A stretch of DNA of 20,981 bases from Pseudomonas sp. UBA4194 (GTDB lineage: Bacteria > Pseudomonadota > Gammaproteobacteria > Pseudomonadales > Pseudomonadaceae). Shown here in pieces: positions 1 through 7,273 of this stretch. The first letter of the stretch is position 1; every line of letters starts with the position of its first letter. The stretch is from positions 1-20,981 of the forward strand of contig NZ_DFUE01000082.1 of NCBI RefSeq assembly GCF_002379585.1, written 5' to 3'. The translations under genes were made by a program, and so were the position numbers. Below the pieces are notes generated by a model that had not been told where the DNA came from, ran no database searches, and worked only from the letters and a program-made list of their open reading frames with translations.

Positions 1-277
1 GTGAGCCGTGTCGCGGGCGCCGTGTAGCAGCGGCGTAAGCCGCGTCGCAGACGCCGTAACATTGCAGGGATACCGTGTGATGGCCGGACCCGGCTTACGC
101 CGGTGCTACAGGTGCCGTGAGCGCGTCGCAGACGCCGTGTAGCAGCGGCGTGAGCCGCGTCACAGGCGCCGCAACATTGCAGGGACACCGTGTGAGGGCC
201 GGACCCGGCTTACGCCGGTGCTACAGGTGCCGTGAGCCGTGTCGCGGGCGGCGTGTAGCAGCGGCGTGAGCCGCGTC
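1..277. repeat. Tandem REP/BIME array, cluster A
   Basis: Five full REP units alternate in orientation. Type X (GTAGCAGCGGCGTRAGCCGC then GTC) is on the + strand at 24-46, 139-161 and 255-277. Type Y (GTAGCACCGGCGTAAGCCGG then GTC) is on the - strand at 87-109 and 202-224. The X units recur every 115-116 bp. Each repeat also carries a right-half X remnant (GTGAGCC...GTC) before the full X, and position 1 falls inside one of these. Each unit can fold into a short GC hairpin with a GTRA loop. The array sits downstream of the leftward membrane protein gene, past its terminator. Confidence 0.9.
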
Positions 278-285
278 AGGGCGAT

Positions 286-321
286 GAAAAAGCCCGCGCT
301 GACAAGGTCAGCGCGGGCTTT
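286..321 (-). terminator. Rho-independent terminator of the leftward membrane protein gene
   Basis: On the - strand a perfect 15-bp stem (positions 307-321 pairing with 289-303, core GCCCGCGCTGAC/GTCAGCGCGGGC) with a 3-nt loop is followed by a run of T. It starts 26 bp past the stop codon of the leftward gene ending at 347, and ends that transcript before the REP array. The flanking A and T runs could give weak termination in the other direction too. Confidence 0.9.
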
Positions 322-346
322 GGTGTGGCGCGTTGCGAAGGTTAGA

Positions 347-1375
347 TCAAACGGCGGCAACGACCTTGGCAGGTGGCTGGGTGCGACGACCCAGAACACC
401 AGCACCGGCAGCTACCAGGCCCGAGATCACCAGGGTGATCAGCAGAATCCAGGCACCTTGGGAAACGCGTTTGGCAGCCACTTCAGCAGCCTCGCGGGCT
501 TTCTGTTCGGCTTGCGCTTTCAGCTCCTGGTACTTGGCATAAGCCTGACGATAGCTGGCCTGAGCCTGATCAACGATCTGGTTGGCTTCAGCATCGGTCT
601 TGTTGCCACGGGCCTTGATCAGATTGACCAATGCCTGACGGTCGGCAGCATCCCACGCCTGGTCGCCTTTGGCTTTGATGCGGTCCATCAGGCCGCCCAA
701 TTGCTCATCGGCTTGCTGTGGGTTTTCAGCGCTGCGCTGTGCGGTGTTCTGAGCGTCCTGCTGGGTAGCCTGAGCTTCCTGCTTGACGTTGTCTGGGTTC
801 AGCTCAGGCTTCCCGGTCTGACGCATGGCTTGCTCGATCTCACCCTGGATATCATCCAGATTGAAGTCGATACCCTGCTCGCGCAGCTGATCCTGAATCT
901 TGCCACCCAGCGCCGGAGCTACTTGAGCGATGCCACTGCCCAGCGCCGATACGCCGCTGCCGGCCAGGTTCAAGCCACCGCGAACCACGCCGGTCACAGC
1001 GCTGGAAACCAGATACACAGTGATCAGCGAGACACTGGCCCATACCAACAGACCATGAAATGCGCCTTCGCGCTGAGCCAGACGGCCTGCGGCCCAGCCG
1101 CCGACGAACAGCGAAATCACCGAGCTAACCACCACCCAGATGCCCGCACCGGTACCCACGCCCGACAACGGGTTGGCTTCCTGCAACGGATCGATGCTGG
1201 CGCTGCCGATAGCCGTACCCAACAGGTTGAGCAACAGCGAAACCACCATGGCCAGTACTACCCCGGCAAGGATCGCACTCCAGGAAATTCGCTTGAGCAA
1301 TGGCGCAGTAGTGGTCTGGTCATGGTAGACCGGAGTGGTGTAGCCATCTGGAGCAATGCGGTCATCACGGATCAT
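347..1375 (-). CDS. Conserved membrane protein of unknown function
   Basis: A 342-residue protein I cannot assign to a characterised family. A short hydrophilic N-terminus is followed by three hydrophobic segments at about residues 33-55, 76-98 and 107-128. Then comes a long Gln/Ala/Glu/Lys-rich, probably helical soluble region (about 150-300) and a final transmembrane helix at about 313-335 with an Arg/Pro-rich tail. The architecture suggests an inner-membrane protein with a large helical loop, possibly envelope or stress related; that is inference only. I chose the ATG at 1375 because AAGGAC lies 7 nt upstream. A TTG 21 bp further upstream lacks a ribosome binding site. It is monocistronic, with a strong terminator downstream. 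Some databases may carry a CAP-Gly label for relatives, but I see no CAP-Gly motif. Confidence 0.85.
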   Translation of the reverse strand: MIRDDRIAPDGYTTPVYHDQTTTAPLLKRISWSAILAGVVLAMVVSLLLNLLGTAIGSASIDPLQEANPLSGVGTGAGIWVVVSSVISLFVGGWAAGRLAQREGAFHGLLVWASVSLITVYLVSSAVTGVVRGGLNLAGSGVSALGSGIAQVAPALGGKIQDQLREQGIDFNLDDIQGEIEQAMRQTGKPELNPDNVKQEAQATQQDAQNTAQRSAENPQQADEQLGGLMDRIKAKGDQAWDAADRQALVNLIKARGNKTDAEANQIVDQAQASYRQAYAKYQELKAQAEQKAREAAEVAAKRVSQGAWILLITLVISGLVAAGAGVLGRRTQPPAKVVAAV

Positions 1376-1445
1376 GATGGGAGTCCTTCGAGTCAATGGG
1401 CAGAGCGAGTTAAATCACGCGCTTACAGCAATGACCCGAAGGCGT

Positions 1446-1492
1446 GCATGAAAGTTTGAAAATATCTTTGAATATCTTTTTTCACTTCATGC
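1446..1492. repeat. Inverted repeat enclosing a 10-bp tandem repeat
   Basis: GCATGAA (1446-1452) and TTCATGC (1486-1492) form a 7-bp inverted repeat. The interval holds two head-to-tail near-identical 10-mers, AATATCTTTG and AATATCTTTT (1461-1480). The site lies in the 122-bp gap between the start of the membrane protein gene and the end of the ABC operon. It could be an operator for the former or weak end structure for the latter; neither role is shown. Confidence 0.35.
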
Positions 1493-1497
1493 TGAGG

Positions 1498-2370
1498 TCA
1501 GGGCTTCCAGTGCCCGCCTTCGACGATGACCACGTTGGGATCGGTACCCTCGGGCAGATCCTTGCGCACGTATTGGTCGTACAGCTTGAGCAGGGCTTTC
1601 TCCTCACCCAGCTTCGCCAGTTCCGTGTTGACCCAGTCACGCAGCTCCGTATTGCCCTTCTTTACGGCGGGCGCAATGGGGGCTTCGGCACCCAGCTTTT
1701 CATCCAGCACTCGGTAGCCCGGGTTCTGCTTGGCCCAGTTGAACAGCACCAGATTGTCCTGGGCATAGGCATCGCCACGGCCGTTGGCCAGCGCCTGCAA
1801 CGACTCGGAATTCTTCTCGAATTTGAGCACTTTCCAATCCGGGTGGTTCTTGGTCAACCACAGATCGGCCGTGGTGCCGGTCGTGACGATGGTGGTCTTG
1901 TCAGCCAGGTCGTCCAGTTTGCGTACCTCACTGGCATCCGGCACCAGCGCCTGCACAGCCACGCGCAAGTTGGGATTGGTGAAGTCCACCGCTTGGGCGC
2001 GCTCCGGGGTGACGGTCATGTTGGCCAGGATCAGATCGACCTTGTCGCTTTGCAGAAACGGAATGCGGCTGGCCGGTTCCACACTGACGAACTCGATCTT
2101 TTTCTCGTCGCCCAACAGGTCCTTGGCAAAGCGCTTGCCCAGATCGGTGTCGAAACCTACGTACTCGCCCTGCTCGTTGACGAAGCCAAACGGCGGCTTG
2201 TCGCTGAACACGCCGACAATCAACTTGTCGCGGGCCTTGATGGCTTCCAGAGAGCTGGTGGCCGGCTTCGGCACCGCGGGAGCCGCGGCCTTCTGTTCGG
2301 CCGGCTTGTCGCAACCGGCCAGCAAGCCGAAGGCGATGAAGGGTACAACCAGGGCAGTTTTAAAACTCAC
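1498..2370 (-). CDS. Amino acid ABC transporter substrate-binding lipoprotein (probably sulfur amino acid)
   Basis: A 290-residue solute-binding protein of the SBP_bac_3 family, last gene of the leftward transporter operon. The N-terminus is a lipoprotein signal with lipobox LAGC at residues 17-20, so Cys20 is lipidated. Asp21 follows at the +2 position, which in enterobacteria favours inner-membrane retention. A Pro/Ala/Lys linker precedes the binding domain. Family hallmarks include GFDTDLGKRFA, a DLILANMTVTPERA segment with the Arg that usually contacts the amino acid carboxylate, and VDFTNP. Its start overlaps the stop of the ATPase gene by 4 bp. The divergent PatB-type C-S lyase makes cystine, cystathionine or another cysteine derivative a plausible ligand, but this is inferred from context. 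Confidence 0.92.
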   Translation of the reverse strand: MSFKTALVVPFIAFGLLAGCDKPAEQKAAAPAVPKPATSSLEAIKARDKLIVGVFSDKPPFGFVNEQGEYVGFDTDLGKRFAKDLLGDEKKIEFVSVEPASRIPFLQSDKVDLILANMTVTPERAQAVDFTNPNLRVAVQALVPDASEVRKLDDLADKTTIVTTGTTADLWLTKNHPDWKVLKFEKNSESLQALANGRGDAYAQDNLVLFNWAKQNPGYRVLDEKLGAEAPIAPAVKKGNTELRDWVNTELAKLGEEKALLKLYDQYVRKDLPEGTDPNVVIVEGGHWKP

Positions 2371-3128
2371 GACGCTTTCCTTTTTGGCATGTTTTCTACA
2401 TAGGAAAACCTTTCCAGGAACTGCTGCGCGCGTGCGGTCTGCGGGGCACTGAAGAAGGTTTCAGGATCGTTCTGTTCCGCGATACGGCCACGGTCCATGA
2501 ACAGAATTCGGTCGGCCACCGCGCGGGCAAACGCCATCTCATGGGTGACGATGAGCATGGTCATGCCACCCTCGGCGAGGTCCAGGATGACTTCAAGCAC
2601 CTCCTTGACCATCTCCGGGTCCAGCGCCGCAGTGACTTCATCGAACAGCATGACCTTGGGGTTCATGCACAAGGCGCGCACGATGGCGATACGTTGCTGC
2701 TGGCCGCCAGACAGCTCCCGTGGATAGGCGTCGCGGCGATCGGCCAGACCGACGCGCGCCAGCAACGCTTCGGCCTGCTGTCGCGCTTGGCCTACCGGGC
2801 GCTTCTGCACCCGCACCGGGCCGAGCAGGATGTTGTCGAGCACGGTCATGTTCGGAAACAGGTGATAGCTCTGGAACACCATGCCCACCTGCTGGCGCAC
2901 CTGGCGCCAGTCCGCATTGGCTGGCAGGCGTTGGCCATCGAAGCTCAGGCTGCCGCTCTGACCCAGCTCAAGGCCGTTGAGGCAGCGCAGCAGGGTGCTT
3001 TTGCCGCAACCACTGGGGCCCAGAATGACCACGACTTCGCCCTCGGTGACCTGCAGGTCGATATCGCGCAACACCGGCGTAGCACCAAAGCTCTTGTTGA
3101 AACCGGACAGTTCGATCAATGCACTCAT
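2367..3128 (-). CDS. Polar amino acid ABC transporter ATP-binding protein
   Basis: A 253-residue nucleotide-binding subunit of the polar amino acid uptake family (GlnQ/HisP type), on the cytoplasmic face of the inner membrane. All motifs are intact: Walker A GPSGCGKST at 37-45, Q-loop in GMVFQSYHLFP, signature LSGGQQQR at 139-146, Walker B VMLFDE at 159-164, and the switch His196 in THE. Its length is normal for the family. The start overlaps the stop of the second permease by 4 bp and the stop overlaps the binding protein start by 4 bp. Translational coupling within one transcript is therefore likely. Confidence 0.95.
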   Translation of the reverse strand: MSALIELSGFNKSFGATPVLRDIDLQVTEGEVVVILGPSGCGKSTLLRCLNGLELGQSGSLSFDGQRLPANADWRQVRQQVGMVFQSYHLFPNMTVLDNILLGPVRVQKRPVGQARQQAEALLARVGLADRRDAYPRELSGGQQQRIAIVRALCMNPKVMLFDEVTAALDPEMVKEVLEVILDLAEGGMTMLIVTHEMAFARAVADRILFMDRGRIAEQNDPETFFSAPQTARAQQFLERFSYVENMPKRKAS

Positions 3129-3784
3129 GCGTGATTCCAGCGCCGTTCCAGCACGCGCGAAGCGGCCGACAGCGGATAACAGACGAAGAAAAAGAACAGG
3201 AACAGAAAGCCGTAGATCAGCACTGACTCGTAGGTGCGCTCGATGATCTGCTGTCCGACCTTGGTGATGTCGACCACACCGATGAGCACTGCCAGCGAGC
3301 TGGTCTTGATCAAGCGGGTGTAGACGTTGATCACCGGCGGCGTCAGGCGCTTCAATGCCTGGGGCAGCAGAACATGGCCGTACAGCTGGCCCAGGCCCAG
3401 GCCGATGGCCAACCCTGCTTCGCGCTGTCCACGGGGAATGGAGCGCAACGCCCCGCGCACCACTTCGCCGACCTCACTGGCGCCCCATAGGGACAGCACC
3501 AGTACGGCGCACCAGAACGCCGGCAGGCTGACGGCGAAGAAAATAGGCAGGCCGAAGAACAACAGGTACAGCCACACCAGCACCGGAATGGCGCGAAACA
3601 GCTCCAGATAGATGCGCAGTGGTATGTCCAGCCAGCGCTTTCCCAGGCTGCGCAATACGCCGTAAACCACGCCACCGATGCTGCTGAAGGCGACTGCCAG
3701 AGCAGAAATGCTCAGCGTCCGCGCAGCACCGTTGAGCAACTGCGGCGCCGACACCCACAACAACTCAAGACCCGAACTGGCCAT
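3125..3784 (-). CDS. Polar amino acid ABC transporter permease (second of pair)
   Basis: A 219-residue inner-membrane permease of the HisMQ type with about five hydrophobic segments. The cytoplasmic EAA loop reads EVVRGALRSIPRGQREAGLA and continues through the usual LLPQAL element. I start it at the ATG at 3784, where AAAGGAGG sits at ideal spacing. A longer in-frame extension upstream is Cys-rich, unlike the family, and is the shadow of the preceding gene. The first 20 bp overlap the end of the first permease. It should pair with that permease and the ATPase encoded next. Confidence 0.93.
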   Translation of the reverse strand: MASSGLELLWVSAPQLLNGAARTLSISALAVAFSSIGGVVYGVLRSLGKRWLDIPLRIYLELFRAIPVLVWLYLLFFGLPIFFAVSLPAFWCAVLVLSLWGASEVGEVVRGALRSIPRGQREAGLAIGLGLGQLYGHVLLPQALKRLTPPVINVYTRLIKTSSLAVLIGVVDITKVGQQIIERTYESVLIYGFLFLFFFFVCYPLSAASRVLERRWNHA

Positions 3785-4430
3785 GCTGGAGCCTCCTTTC
3801 CAGAACGCCGAGCAACAGCGACAGTGGCAAGAACAGCAGGACACAGAGCAGGGTCATGACCGCGAGCATTTCGTAGGTCTTGTAGTACAGGGCAATGTAA
3901 TTCTTGGTGGTGTAGAGGATCTCTGGCACCGCCACTGCCGATACCACAGTGGTTTCCTTGAGCAGGAAAACGAAATTGGCGAACAATGCCGGCAGGCTCA
4001 AGATACCGGCTTGGGGCAGAATGATGTGGCGCAACAACTGCCAGCGCGACAAGCCGATGGACAGCCCCGACTCGATCTGCGCTTTGGGCACCGCTTCGAT
4101 GCCGGCACGCAGGATCTCGGTGAGATAGGCGCCGCCGAGAAAGGTCATGGCGATCACCGCGGCGGCAAATCCGGAAATGCGAATGCCCGCCGCGGGTAGC
4201 GCAAAGTAGATGAAGAACAGCTGGATCAGCAGCGGCGTATTGCGTGCCAGCTCTACATAGATCGGCACCAGGCGATGCAGCAGCGGCACGCGAAAGCTGA
4301 CAATGGCTGCGTTGAGCACGGCAACCGCAAGCGAGGTGAGAATGGCGATCAAGCCCACTTGCAAAGTGACGCCCACGGCTTTCAAGAAAGCGGGCAGCGT
4401 GGAGAGAGCGAAGGCATAGTCGAAGGTCAT
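3765..4430 (-). CDS. Polar amino acid ABC transporter permease (first of pair)
   Basis: A 221-residue HisMQ-type permease, first gene of the leftward transporter operon. Hydrophobic segments alternate with the conserved EILRAGIEAVPKAQIESGLS loop and a following LRHIILPQA that docks the ATPase. The periplasmic-side motif ELARNTPLLIQLFF is typical. The ATG at 4430 gives the usual family N-terminus (MTFDYAFALSTLP) but has only a weak ribosome binding site. An in-frame ATG at 4505 also lacks one and would add an atypical 25-residue polar extension, so the start is moderately certain. Confidence 0.9.
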   Translation of the reverse strand: MTFDYAFALSTLPAFLKAVGVTLQVGLIAILTSLAVAVLNAAIVSFRVPLLHRLVPIYVELARNTPLLIQLFFIYFALPAAGIRISGFAAAVIAMTFLGGAYLTEILRAGIEAVPKAQIESGLSIGLSRWQLLRHIILPQAGILSLPALFANFVFLLKETTVVSAVAVPEILYTTKNYIALYYKTYEMLAVMTLLCVLLFLPLSLLLGVLERRLQHGQFGS

Positions 4431-4520
4431 TGCAGGCCCGCCGCAATGACGATTGAAAGAAGAGGAAGCACAGCGCGCGGCCTTGTTCGAATAATTGCCA
4501 TACATCGTAAAGCTTTGTTT

Positions 4521-4533
4521 TTAATATCATTAA
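4521..4533. promoter_or_regulatory. AT-rich dyad in divergent intergenic region (possible operator)
   Basis: TTAAT-ATC-ATTAA is a perfect 5-3-5 inverted repeat inside the 200-bp region between the leftward ABC operon and the rightward C-S lyase gene. This region is much more AT-rich than the genes beside it and must hold both promoters. I found no convincing -35/-10 pair on either strand. The architecture resembles the dyad upstream of the large sulfur operon at 19647-19659, and a shared type of regulator (LysR-like) is possible but unproven. Confidence 0.35.
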
Positions 4534-4630
4534 TACCCAATACGCATATGGATATAGCCGCTGTCTCAAGGCTGCGGTTAACATTGCCGGGCGAGTTCTT
4601 CAACTTCATGCATTCAGCCACGAGCAACCG

Positions 4631-5782
4631 ATGAGCACTAATCTGGACACCCTGTTCGACCGGACAGGCACTGGCAGTAAAAAATGGAGCCGTTACCCCG
4701 AGGACGTACTGCCGATGTGGGTCGCCGATATGGACTTCGCCGCGCCGCCGGCGGTGCTGACGCGTTTGCAGGCACGCCTCGAGCACCCGATATTCGGCTA
4801 CAGCCAGGGCAGTGATGAACTGCGCCAGGCACTGGTGGATTACCTGGCGCGGCACTACGACTGGCACGTTCAGCGCCAGGACCTGGTGTTTCTGCCCGGG
4901 GTGATGCCGGGTGTCAACATGGCCTTGCACGGTCTGGTGGCTCAGGGCGCAGGGGTGGTGGTGCAGACGCCGAACTATCCGCCATTGCGGTCCGCCGCCA
5001 GCGAATGGCAGTTGCCGAGTATTGAAGTGCCGCTGATTGCGAGCGTCGATGGTCAGTGGGCCAGCGACCCCGCGCTGATGCAGCGCGCGCTGAATGGCGC
5101 GGGCGCCTTGCTGTTGAGCAACCCGCACAATCCAGTGGGCAAGACCTGGTCCCGCGAAGAGCTGCGCGTTCTGGGTGAGGCGTGCGTGGCGCAGGATGTG
5201 CTGATCATCTCCGATGAAATTCACGCCGACCTTCAGTACGACGGCCGCCGCCACGTACCCATCGCATCGCTGTCTGCGGAGCTGGGGCAGCGCACGATCA
5301 CCTTCATGTCGGCGAGCAAGGCCTACAACATCGCCGGCCTGAAAACCGCTTTCGCCATCATTCAGAACCCCAGGCTGCGTGCTCGTTTCGATGCCGCCCG
5401 GGCGGGAATGGTGGACAGTGTCAACACCCTGGGCCTGGAGGCCACCCACGCCGCCTATGCCGATGCAGGGGATTGGCTGGAAAGCCTGAAGACCTATCTG
5501 CAGGGTAATCGGGATTATCTGCTCGAAACAGTGCGCACCCGGCTGCCAGGGGTGGTGGTGCATGCCCCGCAGAGCACCTACCTCGCCTGGCTGGATTGCT
5601 CGGCGCTGGACCTGGAGAATCCGTACCGGTTCTTCCTCGAAAAAGCCAAGGTAGGTTTCAGCGCCGGGCCGGACTTCGGCAGTGGCCTGGGGCAGTTCGT
5701 GCGGTTGAACTTTGGCTGTCCGCGAGCGGTGCTGGAGGAAGGGCTGGCGCGAATGGAAAGGAGTTTGCGCGAGCGGGTTTGA
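4631..5782 (+). CDS. patB: PatB/MalY-type PLP-dependent C-S lyase (cystathionine beta-lyase)
   Basis: A 383-residue fold-type I PLP enzyme of the MalY/PatB branch, a cytoplasmic lyase that cleaves the C-S bond of cystathionine, cystine or S-substituted cysteines to a thiol, pyruvate and ammonia. The N-terminus has the family pattern KKWSRYPEDVLPMWVADMDF. NPHNPVGK (164-171) and SDEIHAD (194-200) contact the cofactor. MSASKAYNIAGL carries the Schiff-base lysine at Lys230. Length is normal. The ribosome binding site before the ATG is weak. It is transcribed divergently from an amino acid ABC transporter that probably supplies its substrate. Physiological substrate is not determinable, and a broader cysteine-conjugate lyase role is possible. 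Confidence 0.9.
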   Translation: MSTNLDTLFDRTGTGSKKWSRYPEDVLPMWVADMDFAAPPAVLTRLQARLEHPIFGYSQGSDELRQALVDYLARHYDWHVQRQDLVFLPGVMPGVNMALHGLVAQGAGVVVQTPNYPPLRSAASEWQLPSIEVPLIASVDGQWASDPALMQRALNGAGALLLSNPHNPVGKTWSREELRVLGEACVAQDVLIISDEIHADLQYDGRRHVPIASLSAELGQRTITFMSASKAYNIAGLKTAFAIIQNPRLRARFDAARAGMVDSVNTLGLEATHAAYADAGDWLESLKTYLQGNRDYLLETVRTRLPGVVVHAPQSTYLAWLDCSALDLENPYRFFLEKAKVGFSAGPDFGSGLGQFVRLNFGCPRAVLEEGLARMERSLRERV

Positions 5783-5788
5783 GCTTCA

Positions 5789-5807
5789 GGGCCAGCACTG
5801 TTGGCCC
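5789..5807 (+). terminator. Weak hairpin downstream of the C-S lyase gene
   Basis: GGGCCA and TGGCCC form a 6-bp stem with a 7-nt loop, 7 bp after the lyase stop codon. There is no T run, so it would be a poor intrinsic terminator alone. REP elements further on may help define the transcript end. Confidence 0.35.
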
Positions 5808-5821
5808 AATCGCTTACTCCC

Positions 5822-5965
5822 TGTAGGAGCCGGCTCTACACCCCGAACCCGGCTCACGCCAGCCCCCCACGCCAAAGAATGTAGCAGCGGCGCAAGCCGC
5901 GTCCAGCCATACCACAACCCCCCGACACACCGCGGCGCCCCGGACCCGGCTCACGCCGGTGCTAC
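5822..5965. repeat. REP/BIME cluster B with degenerate remnants
   Basis: Type X REP on + (GTAGCAGCGGCGCAAGCCGC then GTC) at 5881-5903 and type Y on - at 5943-5965 form one pair. Upstream, 5845-5860 is a decayed Y-type half. TGTAGGAGCCGGCTCTACA at 5822-5840 is an imperfect palindrome that looks like the beginning of another Pseudomonas REP class (GTAGGAGC...). The pair ends 10 bp from the stop codon of the transposase gene. Confidence 0.8.
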
Positions 5966-5975
5966 AGGTCGGGTG

Positions 5976-6434
5976 TCAGAGCCATGCGGCGTCCCAGAAT
6001 GGGTATTCGCCGATTCGCTCGCAAAGACCGGCTTCGACAGGGTTCATGATGATGTACCGCGCAATATTCTTGAGATCTTCCTCTTTACGCACGGCGCGGT
6101 CATAGAAGCCCTTCTGCCACAGCCGGCCCGTACAGCCGTTATGCCGGTTGACAGCCAGACTGCTGCGCGCCTTGATCTTGCCAATGGCGTCACCCAACGA
6201 ACGCTCGTTGAGACGGAACAACCAATGCAGATGATCAGGCATGATGACGAAAGCAAACGACTCCACCAAACCCTGATCCTGCGCCGCGCGCATTTCGCGG
6301 ATCAACAGCCGGCTACTGTCGAAACACCGGAAGACCGGCCGACGCTGCTCGGTGACACAGGTCACTACGTACAACCCGCCCGCCACGCTGAAACGGCCTT
6401 TTCGCAGGGTGTAAGCCCTCTTGCACGCAGACAT
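5976..6434 (-). CDS. REP-associated tyrosine transposase (RAYT, Y1 HUH nuclease)
   Basis: A 152-residue Y1 transposase of the IS200/IS605-like RAYT family. The metal-binding HUH motif is HLH at 68-70 in FVIMPDHLHWLF. The family signature RLWQKGFYDRAVR (104-116) and the ARYIIMNPVEAGL helix (125-137) follow, with Tyr127 the likely catalytic residue. The conserved N-terminal RKGRFSVAGGLYVVTCVT block is present, so the gene looks intact. RAYTs are known to bind and cut REP hairpins next to GTAG in single-stranded DNA. REP pairs flank this gene on both sides (10 bp beyond its stop, and from 6520), as expected of an active or recently active source locus. The start ATG at 6434 is fixed by an upstream in-frame stop; an AAAGGA abuts it at unusually short spacing, suggesting low expression. 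Confidence 0.93.
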   Translation of the reverse strand: MSACKRAYTLRKGRFSVAGGLYVVTCVTEQRRPVFRCFDSSRLLIREMRAAQDQGLVESFAFVIMPDHLHWLFRLNERSLGDAIGKIKARSSLAVNRHNGCTGRLWQKGFYDRAVRKEEDLKNIARYIIMNPVEAGLCERIGEYPFWDAAWL

Positions 6435-6519
6435 TCCTTTGCCCTCGGAAAAAGCCGAAACCTATGCCCGAGAGACCCTGAGAGCAAGAGTTAAAAAGTG
6501 TCCCCACATGTCACCCCCT

Positions 6520-7019
6520 GTAGCAGCGGCGTGAGCCGCGTCCAGGCGTTCCGCGGTGTGCCAGGTGCAATATGGAGGGCCGGACCCGGCTTACGCCGGT
6601 GCTACAGGGGTTCTGGGGGAATGTAGCAGCGGCGTGAGCCGCGTCCAGGCTTTCCGCGGTGTGCCAGGTGCAATATGGAGGGCCGGACCCGGCTTACGCC
6701 GGTGCTACAGGGGTTCTGGGGGAATGTAGCAGCGGCGTGAGCCGCGTCCAGGCGGTCCGTGGTGTGCCAGGTGCGATGTTGAGGCCCGGACCCGGCTTAC
6801 GCCGGTGCTACAGGGGTTCTGGGGGAATGTAGCAGCGGCGTGAGCCGCGTCCAGGCGGTCCGCGGTGTGCCAGGTGCAATATGGAGGGCCGGACCCGGCT
6901 TACGCCGGTGCTACAGGGGTGGAGGGAGATGTAGCAGCGGCGTGAGCCGCGTCCCGGCGGTCCGCGGTGTGCCAGGTGCGATGTTGAGGGCCGGACCCGG
7001 CTTACGCCGGTGCTACAGG
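6520..7019. repeat. Five-fold tandem BIME array, cluster C
   Basis: Five head-to-tail copies begin at 6520, 6623, 6726, 6829 and 6931, with period 103, 103, 103 and 102 bp. Each holds one type X REP on + (first 23 bases) and one type Y REP on - (for example 6583-6605), separated by about 40 bp of locus-specific spacer. Copies differ by scattered substitutions in the spacer (for example GCAATATGGAGGG versus GCGATGTTGAGGG), while the REP hairpins are unchanged. The array lies 86 bp upstream of the RAYT start and probably grew by unequal recombination or slippage after one insertion. Confidence 0.95.
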
Positions 7020-7251
7020 TGCACTGCTCAAGCGCCTTAAACGAGATAAAGGGTGCAGCGTTTTCACAAGTATGCGCTTTGAGACTTCCGAGGATCTCCC
7101 TGCCCATATTGCCCAAAGTTAGAAGGATGAGCGCGAAATCAGCAATTCGCGTAGTCGCATCTAGAGGGCTCGTCTGATAATCACTGAGCAGCGAGGTGTG
7201 CATAGCTTGGGTATCGATCACACTATTGCCCTCAGCGTCTGCGAAATTCAT
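6808..7251 (-). CDS. Small hypothetical ORF running into the REP array
   Basis: Beginning at the ATG at 7251 (or a TTG at 7260), about 77 codons of ordinary-looking protein sequence end near residue Cys-Thr at 7020. Translation then enters the REP array and continues as Arg/Gly/Ser-rich REP-encoded peptide until 6808. The unique part is mixed polar with an amphipathic segment (IADFALILLTLGNMGREILG) and no signal peptide. It starts 22 bp after the stop of the lysozyme-like gene and on the same strand, so the two may be cotranscribed, perhaps as toxin and partner. No ribosome binding site is visible. The original C-terminus was probably replaced when the REP elements arrived. I do not recognise it. 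Confidence 0.35.
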   Translation of the reverse strand: MNFADAEGNSVIDTQAMHTSLLSDYQTSPLDATTRIADFALILLTLGNMGREILGSLKAHTCENAAPFISFKALEQCTCSTGVSRVRPSTSHLAHRGPPGRGSRRCYISLHPCSTGVSRVRPSILHLAHRGPPGRGSRRCYIPPEPL

Positions 7252-7273
7252 CGTGGCCAAAAGGTCGACTTGA

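Noticed and set aside
239..1459. Long + strand open frame opposite the membrane protein gene
   Set aside because: It begins in REP DNA, overlaps the terminator and mirrors a well-formed gene with a ribosome binding site and terminator on the other strand. Its composition is that of an antisense shadow in GC-rich DNA.
4431..4630. Sigma70 promoters for the ABC operon and the PatB-type lyase
   Set aside because: Several TTG-starting hexamers occur, but none has a reasonable -10 at 16-18 bp, so no promoter is called although the region must contain them.
4427..5563. 378-codon - strand open frame opposite the PatB-type lyase
   Set aside because: Antisense to an intact PLP enzyme with all catalytic motifs and rich in His/Gln/Arg; no supporting motif of its own.
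6520..7019. Regular repeats resembling a CRISPR array
   Set aside because: Period is about 103 bp, the spacers are near-identical rather than unique, and repeats are REP hairpin pairs; no cas genes are present.
6840..7040. Short + strand ORF and other frames inside the REP arrays
   Set aside because: They are entirely repeat-encoded Arg/Gly/Ser-rich sequence with no ribosome binding site.
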